The notes below the pieces were generated by a model, which was not told the DNA's origin, ran no database searches, and saw nothing but the letters and a program-made list of their open reading frames with translations. From assembly GCF_002950945.1 (NCBI RefSeq), contig NZ_CP012673.1, positions 3,514,501 through 3,578,500 of the forward strand: a stretch of DNA of 64,000 bases, written 5' to 3'. Numbering within the stretch: position 1 is the stretch's first letter; every line of letters starts with the position of its first letter. Made by a program: the position numbers and the translations under genes. Below are positions 34,521 to 43,018 of the stretch, piece by piece. This DNA comes from Sorangium cellulosum. GTDB lineage: Bacteria > Myxococcota_A > Polyangia > Polyangiales > Polyangiaceae.

Positions 34521-35591
34521 TCACCTTCGCCCGCGCCGCCCGAGGATCGCCCGGCAGCGCCAGTCGAGGTAGTGGACCAGGAACCACAGGTGCCGGAACG
34601 CAGGGTTCCGCGTCTGCTTGTGGAAGTAACGGTAGTAGATCTGCTGCGCGATCCCCGCGAGGCGGAAGAGCCCGAACACCTCGTAGAACGCCCAGCTCGC
34701 CGGCCGGAGCCCCGTCTTGCTCAGGTAGTACGCGACGACCTCCTCGCGCCGCATCATCCCGGGCAGGTGCGTGGGTTGCCTCCGGGTGCTGCGCATGAGC
34801 ACGCCGTCGCCGGCCTCGACCCAGTAGGCGAGCGCGCTGCCGAGATCCATGAGCGGGTCGCCGATGGTCGCGAGCTCCCAGTCGAGCACGCCGATCACCC
34901 GCGTCGGGTCGGAAACGTCGAGCACCACGTTGTCGAAGCGCCAGTCGTTGTGGATCACGCACGCGCCGGCGTCGTCCGGCGTGTGCTCCTTCAGCCACGC
35001 GCGGACGTACCGGAAGCTGGGCACGTTCCAGGTCCGCGCCTTCTCGTAGCGCTCGGACCAGCCCTCGACCTGGCGGCGCGGATACCCGGGCCCCTTCGAG
35101 AACCTGTCCAGCCCGACGGCGCGGTGGTCGACGCCGTGCAGCTCGATCAGCTTGTCGACCATGTTCCTGCAGAGGCGCCCCGCGTCCGCGGCGCTCAGCG
35201 TCATGCCCTCCGGGAGCCGCGCGCGCGGGATGAACCCCTCGACGCGCTCCATCACGTAGAAATCCGTGCCCAGCACGCCCGGGTCCTGGCACAGGCCCAC
35301 CATCGCCGGCACGACGGGGTACGCGGGCTTGAGCGCCTTCTGGAGGGCGTACTCGCGCGCCATGTCGTGCGCCGACCTCGCCTTGGTGCCCGCCGGCGCC
35401 CGGCGCAGCACCAGATCGCGGTTCCGGTAGCGGAGGCGGTAGGTCCAGTTGGACGCGCCGCCCGGGTACTGCGTCACCTCCGGCGTGCCCTCGAGCGACG
35501 GCTCGACGCCGCGCAGCCACCGGTCGACCGCGGCGACGTCGAGCTCCTCGCCGGGCCGCACCGGCCCGGAGCGCCCCGTTGCCCTCGTCAC
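34521..35591 (-). CDS. Aminoglycoside-phosphotransferase-like kinase (ACAD10/11-type)
   Basis: A 356-aa APH-fold kinase. The nucleotide-binding N lobe includes QYPGGASNWTYRLRYRNRDLVLRRAPAG; the catalytic loop is VIHNDWRFDNVVLD and the metal-binding DFG-equivalent is GVLDWELATIGDPLMDLG. This subfamily sits beside or is fused to acyl-CoA dehydrogenases (human ACAD10/11) and phosphorylates hydroxyacyl-CoA compounds such as 4-hydroxyacyl-CoA; it is not an antibiotic resistance enzyme. It starts at a GTG (35591) with GAGG upstream, 41 bases after the acyl-CoA dehydrogenase stop. The two form an operon. Confidence 0.9.
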   Translation of the reverse strand: MTRATGRSGPVRPGEELDVAAVDRWLRGVEPSLEGTPEVTQYPGGASNWTYRLRYRNRDLVLRRAPAGTKARSAHDMAREYALQKALKPAYPVVPAMVGLCQDPGVLGTDFYVMERVEGFIPRARLPEGMTLSAADAGRLCRNMVDKLIELHGVDHRAVGLDRFSKGPGYPRRQVEGWSERYEKARTWNVPSFRYVRAWLKEHTPDDAGACVIHNDWRFDNVVLDVSDPTRVIGVLDWELATIGDPLMDLGSALAYWVEAGDGVLMRSTRRQPTHLPGMMRREEVVAYYLSKTGLRPASWAFYEVFGLFRLAGIAQQIYYRYFHKQTRNPAFRHLWFLVHYLDWRCRAILGRRGRR

Positions 35592-35632
35592 GTCGCGCTC
35601 CTCCCGCGCCGCGCGCCCCCCGCACCCCCGCC

Positions 35633-36874
35633 TCACGACGCGCCCCGCGAGGACCCGCGCTTCGCCAGCTCGATGCGCGCGATCACGCCCTTGTGCACCT
35701 CGTCCGGCCCGTCCGCGAGCCGCAGGCTGCGCGCCTGCGCGAAGAAGCCCGCGAGCGGCGTGTCGTCCGAGAGCCCCGCGCCGCCGTGCAGCTGGATCGC
35801 GTCGTCCACGACCCGCTGGAGCATGCCCGGCGCGACCACCTTGATGGCCGAGATCTCGGTCATCGCGGCGAGCGGGCCGACCTCGTCGAGCTTCCACGCG
35901 GCGTACAGCGTCAAGAGCCGCGCCTGATCGATGGCGATCCGCGCCTCGGCGACGCGCTCGCGGTTGCCGCCGAGGTTCAGGAGCGGCTTGCCGAACGCGC
36001 TCCGCGACATGCCGCGATCGATCATCAGCCCGAGCGCCCGCTCCGCCGCGCCGATGCACCGCATGCAGTGGTGGATGCGGCCCGGGCCGAGGCGCCCCTG
36101 CGCGATCTCGAACCCCATGCCCGGCCCCGCGAGGATGCTCGAGCGCGGCAGGCGGACGCCCGTGAAGTGGATCTCGCCGTGCCCGTGCGGGGCGTCGTAG
36201 CGGCCGTAGACCGGGATCATCCGCCGGATCTCGACGCCGGGCGCGTCCAGCGGGACCAGCACCATCGTGTGCTGGTGGTGGCGATCGGCCGCAGGATCCG
36301 GCGTGCGCCCCAGGAAGATGGCGACCCGCGCGCGCGGATCCCCGGCGCCGCTCGACCACCACTTCTTCCCGTCGAGGACCACGTCGTCGCCCTCGACGCG
36401 CGCCGTGGCCTGCATGTTCGTCGCGTCCGACGACGCGACGTCCGGCTCGGTCATGCAGAACACCGAGCGGATCTCCCCGGCGAGCAGCGGATCGAGCCAC
36501 CTCCGCTTCTGCTCCTCGGAGCCGTACCGGAGGAGCACCTCCATGTTGCCCGTGTCCGGCGCGCTGCAGTTGAACACCTCGGGCGCGAGCAGGCTCCTGC
36601 CCATCTCCTCGGCGATCGGCGCGTACTCCAGCGTGGAGAGCCCCGCGCCCGCCGCGGCGTCCGGTAGGAACAGGTTCCACAGCCCCTCGTCGCGCGCCCG
36701 CGCCTTCAGCTGCTCGACGCGCGGATGGACCGTCCAGCCGCGGAAGGCGCCATCGGGGTTCGCGGCATGCATCTCCTCCCAGGTCCGCTGCTCGACGGGA
36801 AAGATGTGCTCCTGCATGAAGCGCCGGACGCGCTCCAGGTACACGACGGTCCTCGGGCTAGGCGTGAAATCCAT
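35633..36874 (-). CDS. Acyl-CoA dehydrogenase (ACAD10/11-like)
   Basis: A 413-aa FAD enzyme that forms a double bond in an acyl-CoA. Family signs are MTEPDVASSDATNM (substrate/FAD loop), KKWWSSGAGDPRARVAIFLGRT, HQHTMVLVPLD, GPGRIHHCMRCIGAAERALGLM, QLHGGAGLSDDTPLAGFFAQARSLRLADGPDEVH and the start DFTPSPRTVVYLERVRRFM. This pattern fits the ACAD10/11 branch and not the straight-chain beta-oxidation enzymes. It is the first gene of a two-gene operon with the APH-like kinase. Confidence 0.92.
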   Translation of the reverse strand: MDFTPSPRTVVYLERVRRFMQEHIFPVEQRTWEEMHAANPDGAFRGWTVHPRVEQLKARARDEGLWNLFLPDAAAGAGLSTLEYAPIAEEMGRSLLAPEVFNCSAPDTGNMEVLLRYGSEEQKRRWLDPLLAGEIRSVFCMTEPDVASSDATNMQATARVEGDDVVLDGKKWWSSGAGDPRARVAIFLGRTPDPAADRHHQHTMVLVPLDAPGVEIRRMIPVYGRYDAPHGHGEIHFTGVRLPRSSILAGPGMGFEIAQGRLGPGRIHHCMRCIGAAERALGLMIDRGMSRSAFGKPLLNLGGNRERVAEARIAIDQARLLTLYAAWKLDEVGPLAAMTEISAIKVVAPGMLQRVVDDAIQLHGGAGLSDDTPLAGFFAQARSLRLADGPDEVHKGVIARIELAKRGSSRGAS

Positions 36875-36923
36875 CGGCCCGTTACGCTACCCGAGACGCC
36901 GAGGGCGCCAAGCCTCCTCTTCT

Positions 36924-36949
36924 CCTTGGCGTCCTTGGCGCCTTGGCGG
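36924..36949. repeat. CCTTGGCG triplet motif
   Basis: Three close copies of CCTTGGCG(T/C/G) in a row (CCTTGGCGT, CCTTGGCG, CCTTGGCGG) just upstream of the acyl-CoA dehydrogenase gene. Sequences of this type are dispersed in several large bacterial genomes. Confidence 0.6.
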
Positions 36950-36981
36950 CTATTTCTCTCTCGATACAACGTGACCGCCGC

Positions 36982-39636
36982 TCACCCGTGCTCCGCCAGC
37001 GGTGCGGGCTCGCCCGCGCGGTGGCGCGCGGCGAGCTCCTCGCCGAGCGCCCGATCCTCGTCCGTGAGCAGGCGGAGCGCCGCGTCGCGCACGAGCGCGT
37101 GACAGAACCGGTACTCCACCTCGCCGGGCGCGCGGCCCGACCACTGGCTCTCGATGATCTCCAGCCGGACGAGGTCGGCCAGCGCGCACTTCGTCTGCTG
37201 CGTGTCCTGCTCCTGCCCGAGCAGCGCGATCGCCGCGCGCGCCGAGAACGTCCGTCCGAGCACGCTCGCGGCGCACAGGAGGCGCCGCACCTCCGGGCCG
37301 AGGCACGACAGCCTCGCCTGGAGCATCGCCAGCACCGCCTCGGGCTGCTCCTCGCCCTCGGCCGCCGCGCGGAGGAGCTCCTCCAGGAGCAGCGGGTTGC
37401 CGGCGGCCTGCTCGACGATCCGCGCCGCCACGGCCGCGGGCACCTCGGCGCCGAGCGCCGCGGCGACCAGCCGCTCGGCCGCCCGGTTGCTGAGCCCCGG
37501 GAGGTGGATCCGCTGGACGGTCCGCGACGCCTCCCACAGCGCCGGGAAGCGGGCCGTCACCTCGGGGCGCGCGAAGGCGAGCACGAACAGGGGCAGCCCG
37601 CGCAGCTCCCGCAGGGCGGCGTCGAGCAGCTGGACGGTCGCGTCGTCGCTGCAGTGCAGATCGTCGAGGACGAGGAGGCAGGGCCGCGCCGCGCACTCGG
37701 CGCCCAGGAAGTCCAGGAAGGCGCGCTGGACCTGCTCGCTCATGATCCCCGGGTCGCTGCGCGCGGCGCCGAGCAGGTCGCTGGGCTCGGCGACGGGCAC
37801 CCCGCACAAGGACGCGAGGAGCTCGCCGACCCGCGCGGCGTGCACCGGCGCGAGGCGCGCGCCCGCCCGCCGCCGGATCTTCTCCTCCTGGAGCTCCGGC
37901 GGATCGCCGGCCTGGACGCCGCACCCACGGCGGAGCGCGTCGGCGAGCAGGCCGTACGGCGCGCCTGCGGCCGCGCCCGTCGACGCGCCGCCGTCGCCCG
38001 AGAACACCTCGAGAGCGACCGCCTGATCGCGAAGGCGGCGCAGGACCTCGTGCCGCAGCCGGGACTTGCCCGCGCCCGGCGGCGCGATGACGAGCGCCCC
38101 CGACGCCTCCGCGTCCTCGGCGCACCGCGCGATCGCCGCGGTGAGCATCGACAGCTCCTGGTCGCGGCCCACGCAGGGGATCGGCCGACCGAGCAGCAGG
38201 CGCGGCGCGTCGGCGCCGCCCGCGAGCTCGCCGCGCACGACCGCGTGCTCCCCCGCGGTGGTGAGCTCGAAGCGCGACCCGAGCAGCCGCTCGGTCAGCG
38301 GGTCGATCCAGACCCCGACCCCGGCCTCGGGCGCCCCCTCGATCTCGGGGTCGGACCCGCGCGACGCGGCGCTCCCGCCGGGGACGAGCAGCGCCTTCGC
38401 GCGGTCGAGCGCCTCGCCGACCGGGAGCCGGTCCTTGAGCAGCGCGCGGCCCGTGGCCAGCACGACGCGCGCCTCGGGCCACTGCTCCTTGATCGCGAGG
38501 GCGCAGCGGGCGCCCTGCGCGGCCTGATCCACGGCGCTCGGCGCGGGGGGCACGATCACCGCGAGCGAGCCGTCGGCGAGCCACTGGATGCGCCCCTTCA
38601 GCCGCATCAGCCGGCTGCGCAGGGCGTCGCGGGGAGGGCGCGCCTCGGGGCCCGTGGCCGGGAGCGTCTCCAGCTCGGCGAACCGCGGCGCGACCCCCGG
38701 CACGGCGAGCACGACGCAGAAGAGCTGCATGACGTCGCCGCCGAGGGCCTCCGGGGCGTGCGCCGCGATGTTCCCCGACCGCGCGGGCGCGCTGTCCTGC
38801 GCGTGCAGATCCAGCGCGGCGAGCTCGTCGCGCAGCGCCGCGGCGTCGGAGGGGCGGCGGGCCGGGTCCTTGTCGAACATCCGCGCGAGCAGGGCGGAGA
38901 GGGCCGGGGGCGTCTCCGGGCGCAGCGTCTCGACCGGCGGCGCGTCGTCGAAGCGGCTCTTCGTGATCACCGCGACCGGGTCGCGCGCGAGGAAGGGCGG
39001 CCGTCCGGTCAGGCACTCGAAGAGGACGCACCCGAGCGAGAACACGTCGGCGCTGGGCCCGATGTCGCGGTCGCCGCGCGCCTGCTCCGGGGCCATGTAG
39101 CCCGGGGTGCCGATGATGCGGCCGGTGCGCGTGAGCGTCGTGTCCGCGAGCTCCGCCTGGGCGATGCCGAAGTCGAGCAGGGTGACGCGATCGACGCGAT
39201 CGTCGCGCAGGAACAGGTTGCCGGGCTTGATGTCGCGGTGCACGACGCCGCGGCCGTGCGCGAACGCGAGCGCGTCCGCCACCCTCTCGAGCAGCGTGAC
39301 GCACTCGCTCACGCGGAGCGGCCCGCGGGCGAGGCGCTCGCTGAGGTCCTGCCCGGTGAGCCACCCGATGGCGAGGTAAGGCCGGCCGTTCTCGAGCTGG
39401 CCGTGCGCCACGTACGAAGCGATCCCCGGGTGGTTCAGCTCGCACAGGAGCCGCGCCTCGCGCAGGAACCGCTCCGTCGCCACGGGCGCGTCGCCCCGCG
39501 TGTGCAGGACCTTGAGGGCGACCGGCTCGCCGGTGCGGATGTCGTGAGCGCGGAAGACCTCGCCCATGCCGCCCTTTCCGGCCAGACCTCCGACCAGGAA
39601 TCGACCGGCGACGAGCGAACCCTCCCTAAGCGACAT
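36982..39636 (-). CDS. Ser/Thr protein kinase fused to AAA ATPase
   Basis: An 884-aa regulator. The kinase domain (about 10-275) is canonical: GKGGMGEVFRA, ALKVLH, HRDIKPGN, LLDFGIAQ, GTPGYMAPEQARGD. After a cyclase-like segment (about 305-470) comes an AAA_16 ATPase: GRDQELSML, Walker A APPGAGKSRL, Walker B CLLVLDDLHCSDD. A helical C terminus follows (RLVAAALGAEVPAAVAARIVEQAAGNPLLLEELLR-type). In contrast to the 1320-aa kinase at 1165-5127, all catalytic residues are present, but there is no long TPR tail. Targets unknown. Confidence 0.9.
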   Translation of the reverse strand: MSLREGSLVAGRFLVGGLAGKGGMGEVFRAHDIRTGEPVALKVLHTRGDAPVATERFLREARLLCELNHPGIASYVAHGQLENGRPYLAIGWLTGQDLSERLARGPLRVSECVTLLERVADALAFAHGRGVVHRDIKPGNLFLRDDRVDRVTLLDFGIAQAELADTTLTRTGRIIGTPGYMAPEQARGDRDIGPSADVFSLGCVLFECLTGRPPFLARDPVAVITKSRFDDAPPVETLRPETPPALSALLARMFDKDPARRPSDAAALRDELAALDLHAQDSAPARSGNIAAHAPEALGGDVMQLFCVVLAVPGVAPRFAELETLPATGPEARPPRDALRSRLMRLKGRIQWLADGSLAVIVPPAPSAVDQAAQGARCALAIKEQWPEARVVLATGRALLKDRLPVGEALDRAKALLVPGGSAASRGSDPEIEGAPEAGVGVWIDPLTERLLGSRFELTTAGEHAVVRGELAGGADAPRLLLGRPIPCVGRDQELSMLTAAIARCAEDAEASGALVIAPPGAGKSRLRHEVLRRLRDQAVALEVFSGDGGASTGAAAGAPYGLLADALRRGCGVQAGDPPELQEEKIRRRAGARLAPVHAARVGELLASLCGVPVAEPSDLLGAARSDPGIMSEQVQRAFLDFLGAECAARPCLLVLDDLHCSDDATVQLLDAALRELRGLPLFVLAFARPEVTARFPALWEASRTVQRIHLPGLSNRAAERLVAAALGAEVPAAVAARIVEQAAGNPLLLEELLRAAAEGEEQPEAVLAMLQARLSCLGPEVRRLLCAASVLGRTFSARAAIALLGQEQDTQQTKCALADLVRLEIIESQWSGRAPGEVEYRFCHALVRDAALRLLTDEDRALGEELAARHRAGEPAPLAEHG

Positions 39637-39909
39637 GAACGATCTCTCCCCTGAAAAGCATCCGCGCTTACACTATCCCACGAAGCGCGGCCGGCGATCT
39701 CGACCGATACGTGCGCCGGGCCCCTCGTAGTCCGGGGCGTCCCCCGCGCAAACACCCAGGATACCGCGCCGGGCGTGCGGGGCGGCGTGCGATATCGATT
39801 CCACAGGCGCGCTGTCGCGGGCCGCGCCGCGCACGGCGCCGAGGCGGCTCCCCGATCGCGCCGGCCGACCCGGGTTGAGTCGAGCGATGTGATGTATATT
39901 ACGTCGCGC

Positions 39910-39928
39910 AAAAAAATTGAATTTTTTT
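39910..39928. promoter_or_regulatory. 19-bp A/T palindrome
   Basis: Seven A, TT, a central G, AA, seven T: a perfect palindrome of A/T in a very GC-rich genome. It could be a nucleoid-protein or promoter-associated site, or a terminator stem. It sits 20 bases left of the repeat array. Confidence 0.6.
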
Positions 39929-39947
39929 CATGAGATACCTCGCGGCG

Positions 39948-40220
39948 GACCAGGACGTGTTGAGGTCGCGGGTGATCCGGGTCGTGATGGACCGGAACGT
40001 GTTGAGGTCGCGGGTGATCCGGGTCGTGATGGACCGGGACGTGTTGAGGTGGTGGGCCGTCCCGGGTCGCGATGGACCAGGACGTGTTGAGGTCGCGGGT
40101 GATCCGGGTCGCGATGGGCCGGGACGTGTTGAGGTGGTGGGCCGTCCCGGGTCGCGATGGACCAGGACGTGTTGAGGTCGCGGGTGATCCGGGTCGCGAT
40201 GGGCCAGGACGTGTTGAGGT
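39948..40220. repeat. 42/43-bp tandem repeat array
   Basis: Six units and a partial seventh. All begin with GGCC/GACC, then A/GGGACGTGTTGAGGT, and end in CGGGTCGYGATG. Form A (42 bp) carries CGCGGGTGATC in the middle; form B (43 bp) carries GGTGGGCCGTC. The order is A A B A B A, then a truncated unit. Neighbouring copies differ by one or two bases, so the array is recent. Confidence 0.9.
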
Positions 40221-40505
40221 GAGGAGGAGAATTCAGCGCAAAGGCGGATGCGCCGGTCAAGACCGGCATGAGGGAGCAGGTGAGCAACGCAAAGGAGCCG
40301 CTTCGCCGGTGGTGGGCAGCGGACAGCCACGGGAAGGTACAAAGCCGCACTCCGTGGTGTCGTACTTCGAGGAGTCGGACGGGGGCATGGTACCGCGAGC
40401 CCCGCAGCGACGCGGGACGACCACGTGAGTTCGCTGCATCGTTCGACGGGATGCGACACCGTGACGCATTGCCCGTCTCAGCTCGCATCACGTAATGTCG
40501 CGCGC

Positions 40506-41216
40506 ATGGCACACGAGGTCCTCTGCTCCACGTCTCCAGGGTCATCACCGGCCGGCGACGAAGCGCGAGTCCGCCGGCGCGGGCGCCTACGCCCGGTGCA
40601 GATCGGGCTCTGCGTCTCTGCGCTCGCGGGGATCGCCTTCTTCGGCGTGCTGTCGCGCGTGCGCGAGGCGCCCGCCTCGCCGCCCGTGCTGGGCGAGATA
40701 CCCGCGTTCTCGATGACGGATCAGGACGCCCGCCCCGTCACGCGGGAGTCGCTCCGCGGCCAGACGCTGATCGTCGACTTCTTCTATGCGAGCTGTCCCG
40801 TGTCGTGTCCGAGGCTCTCGGCGCAAATGGCGGCGTTTCAGGAGAGGATCGCGCAGCGCAGCGAGGCGCGCGGCCAGGCGCTCCCCATCCACCTCATCTC
40901 GATCACGCTGGACCCGGAGAACGATACACCCGACGTGCTGCGCTCGTACGCGGCGCGGTACAGCAGCGGTCGTGGCGCCTGGTCGTTCCTCTCCGGCCGG
41001 AGCGGAGAGCTGAACCGCGTCGTGGTCAAGGGGTTCAAGGTGCGCTTCGAGCGAGCCGATCCATCCGCCGGGCTCGGCGCGATCATGCACGGCGAATGGT
41101 TCGTCCTGGTCGATGGCCTCGGCCGCATCCGTGGCTATTACCAGATCGGCGATGAAGAACGGATGAACGAGCTCGTCCGCGATGCGGAGCGGCTGGCCGC
41201 GAAGGAGCTGACATGA
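40506..41216 (+). CDS. SCO1/SenC-family copper chaperone
   Basis: A 236-aa protein with an N-terminal membrane anchor (IGLCVSALAGIAFFGVLS) and a periplasmic thioredoxin-like domain. The copper site is complete: CPVSC (CxxxC) in FFYASCPVSCPRLSAQM and the distal His in IMHGEWFVLVD. SCO proteins deliver copper to the CuA centre of cytochrome c oxidase or act in periplasmic copper redox handling. The stop overlaps the start of the CusF-like gene by four bases (ATGA), so the two are translationally coupled. Start: ATG at 40506 (MAHEVLCS). Confidence 0.92.
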   Translation: MAHEVLCSTSPGSSPAGDEARVRRRGRLRPVQIGLCVSALAGIAFFGVLSRVREAPASPPVLGEIPAFSMTDQDARPVTRESLRGQTLIVDFFYASCPVSCPRLSAQMAAFQERIAQRSEARGQALPIHLISITLDPENDTPDVLRSYAARYSSGRGAWSFLSGRSGELNRVVVKGFKVRFERADPSAGLGAIMHGEWFVLVDGLGRIRGYYQIGDEERMNELVRDAERLAAKELT

Positions 41217-41560
41217 ATCGTTCGATGAACTCTCGCCTCCGCGCCGTCCATCTCGCGAGGTCCCTGCTGCTCGGGACGGCGCTCGTGACGAGCCTCACGG
41301 GCTCGTGCTCGAAGACGTCCACCGCCGCTCCGCGCGTCCACCACGCGACGGGCGCGGTCCGCTCGCTCGGTCCGGGGCGCGCCTACGCCAACATCGCGCA
41401 CGACGACATCCCGGGCTACATGAGCGCGATGACGATGTCGTTCGAGCCCCAGAGACCAGCGCAGCTCGACGGCATCGAGGTCGGCGATCGCATCGCCTTC
41501 GATTTCTACGAGACGGAGGACGCACGCCGTGTCCTTACGCGGGTCGAAAAGCGCAGGTGA
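41213..41560 (+). CDS. CusF-like periplasmic copper-binding lipoprotein
   Basis: A 115-aa exported protein. The signal peptide (AVHLARSLLLGTALVTSLTGSC) ends in a lipobox-like Cys. The domain is the CusF_Ec/YdeI-type OB fold: TGAVRSLGPGRAYANIAHDDIPGYMSAMTMSFEP. The Met-rich AMTM and the conserved HDDIPGYM match Cu(I)-binding CusF. It presumably passes copper to or from the SCO1 protein with which it is coupled (ATGA overlap). Confidence 0.88.
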   Translation: MNRSMNSRLRAVHLARSLLLGTALVTSLTGSCSKTSTAAPRVHHATGAVRSLGPGRAYANIAHDDIPGYMSAMTMSFEPQRPAQLDGIEVGDRIAFDFYETEDARRVLTRVEKRR

Positions 41561-41679
41561 GCCGATTGCGGGGCGGGGGGCGTGGATGAGGGGCCGCTCG
41601 ATCGGCGCCGCGTTCATCGCCGCGGGGATCGGGATCGTCACGCTCACGGCGCTCTCCTTCGCTCCGCCGGCGAAGGGCG

Positions 41680-41729
41680 CCTTCGCCATTCCTCAGCGGC
41701 AGCCCCGTACGGCGCTGAGGCGGCGAAGG
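41680..41729. terminator. Hairpin between the convergent copper operons
   Basis: A two-part stem: CCTTCGCC (41680-41687) pairs with GGCGAAGG (41722-41729), and CCTCAGCG (41691-41698) pairs with CGCTGAGG (41713-41720). It lies in the 180-base gap between the CusF-like and MbnP stop codons and looks like a bidirectional terminator. Confidence 0.6.
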
Positions 41730-41740
41730 CCGCGTGCGCC

Positions 41741-42739
41741 TCACTCCACCCGGAAGAGCTCCTGCGTCTCGGGGTGCAGCGTCCCATCGGCGATATCGAT
41801 ACCGAGCCGCTCGAAGATCGCTGCGCACTCCGGATCTTCCGTGCCGGACATGCATCCAGGCGCGCCGCCGGCGTCCGCGGAGAGATCGCTGCCCGCGACG
41901 ATCGCGGCGAAGTCGACGAGCACCGGCGTCGTCAGCGGATCGAACCCCGTGAGGACGACCTCCGCCACGTTGGGCCGGTCGCACGCGGAGACGCCCCCGC
42001 CCGCATCCGCGACGCACCCGGTGCTGCCGAGGTGGAGGAAGAACGGTCCGCTGCCCTCGGCAGGGACGGTGTCGATGCGGGCGAACTTGTAGCCTGCCTC
42101 CCAGCTCCAGAAGAGCCCGCTCAGGTTGAGAGGCGACGGCGCCGCGGCGGCGTCGGCGTGGTTCAGCTCGAACGGCACGCCGAGCTTGAACGAGAGCCCG
42201 TCGTAGCTGCCTTGTGGGACCGTGCCATGGACCTCGCCGTTCGTCGGCTCGGTGCCGTTCGCGCAGCTCCCGGTCTTGTCCTCGAAATCGAGCAGGACGA
42301 GATCCTGAAACTGCCAGAGCCCATCTTGCTCGAGCGTCACGGGCACGTCATCCCCGCCGGCCCGGTGCAGCCGGATATCATGGATGTACAGGCGGAAGTC
42401 CGAGATACCGACCTCGGTGCTCGCCGTCCCGAGGACGTGGCTGCCGTCGCACGAGAAGACATTCGCGCCGATGCGGCCCTCGAACCGGAGCGCGACGGGC
42501 GTGGTCGCATCGCCGCCCGCGCCGCCGCCGCTCCCCCCTTCTCCCGCCGCTCCTCCTCCTCCGCTGCCGCCCTCGCCGCCGGTGCTCGACGAGCCGGAGC
42601 CCGAGCTCGCGGCGCTCGACGAGCTCGGGCTCGTCGCGCCCGAGGAGCCTCCGCCGCCCTGATCATCCCCGCACCCTACGACCAGGGACAAGGCGGCGAG
42701 CAGGGCAACCGATACCGGCGAGGTGAACCACGTCGTCAT
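41741..42739 (-). CDS. MbnP-family copper-binding lipoprotein
   Basis: A 332-aa exported lipoprotein. The signal peptide ends LSLVVGC with Cys23 as anchor. A Ser/Gly-rich linker (24-78) follows, then a domain (about 80-332) of the MbnP ('metallo-mystery pair', four-Cys) family: VALRFEGRIGANVFSC, STEVGISDFRLYIHDIRL, GLSFKLGVPFELNH, LSGLFWSWEAGYKFARID and several Cys (GSC, TGC, SAC). MbnP works with the di-haem peroxidase-like MbnH, which converts a Trp of MbnP to kynurenine and so creates a copper site. No MbnH gene is adjacent. GGAG lies upstream of the ATG. The gene is 107 bases after the MbnA-like peptide gene on the same strand. Confidence 0.86.
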   Translation of the reverse strand: MTTWFTSPVSVALLAALSLVVGCGDDQGGGGSSGATSPSSSSAASSGSGSSSTGGEGGSGGGGAAGEGGSGGGAGGDATTPVALRFEGRIGANVFSCDGSHVLGTASTEVGISDFRLYIHDIRLHRAGGDDVPVTLEQDGLWQFQDLVLLDFEDKTGSCANGTEPTNGEVHGTVPQGSYDGLSFKLGVPFELNHADAAAAPSPLNLSGLFWSWEAGYKFARIDTVPAEGSGPFFLHLGSTGCVADAGGGVSACDRPNVAEVVLTGFDPLTTPVLVDFAAIVAGSDLSADAGGAPGCMSGTEDPECAAIFERLGIDIADGTLHPETQELFRVE

Positions 42740-42846
42740 GTGAGAATCTCCGTTGTAGATGTCGTGAATGAAGAAGCCGCTGTAAACCGTATCGATGCGC
42801 GTCGGACCAGCGCGCGGCTAGCCACCGCGCCGGTGTCGCCTGTGGC

Positions 42847-42936
42847 CTACAGGCTGGTCGCACAGACCGTGGCGCAGATCGTCTCGCCGCCGTCGTTCAC
42901 GCGCACTGCCGCGATCTTCACGATGCGGATCTTCAT
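42847..42936 (-). CDS. Short peptide, candidate methanobactin-like (MbnA-like) precursor
   Basis: A 29-codon gene with a strong ribosome binding site (AAGGGGGAA, about 4 bases before the ATG). The product starts MKIRIVKI, has VRVN in the middle and ends in the core ICATVCATSL. Group II methanobactin precursors begin M-x-I-R-I-x-K, have a basic/hydrophobic leader of 18-20 residues, and end in a core with Cys-Ala-x-x-Cys-Ala; the present peptide follows the same scheme with the same Cys spacing (CxxxC). It is directly upstream of the MbnP gene. However, MbnB and MbnC, which convert the two Cys to heterocycle/thioamide groups, are not in the window. It might alternatively be another small RiPP-like or unrelated peptide. 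Confidence 0.6.
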   Translation of the reverse strand: MKIRIVKIAAVRVNDGGETICATVCATSL

Positions 42937-43018
42937 AACGTTCCCCCTTGGCAATGGTCTTTCGTCGCAAGCCTCCGCGGCGCGACCTGCGGTCGTGTGC
43001 CTCGCAGCGGCTGGAGCA

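Larger units (their letters stand above)
39637..40505. other. Long intergenic region with repeats
   Basis: About 870 bases between the divergent kinase (minus) and SCO1 (plus) genes. It contains the A/T palindrome, the 42/43-bp repeat array and a non-repetitive segment (40221-40505) with a small hairpin (GCCGGTC-AA-GACCGGC, 40252-40267). Overlapping frames through the array exist on both strands but look non-coding. The segment 40270-40440 is unusual in composition and might be a remnant of a mobile element. Confidence 0.5.

Noticed and set aside
34521..35591. Aminoglycoside phosphotransferase resistance gene
   Set aside because: Although APH-fold, the sequence pattern and the cotranscribed acyl-CoA dehydrogenase place it with ACAD10/11-type kinases.
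39930..40220. CRISPR array
   Set aside because: Units are directly adjacent with no unique spacers and no cas genes.
39928..40548. Repetitive proteins encoded through the 42/43-bp array on both strands
   Set aside because: The 43-bp form shifts frame between units, there is no ribosome binding site, and both strands are equally open; a non-coding repeat is more likely.
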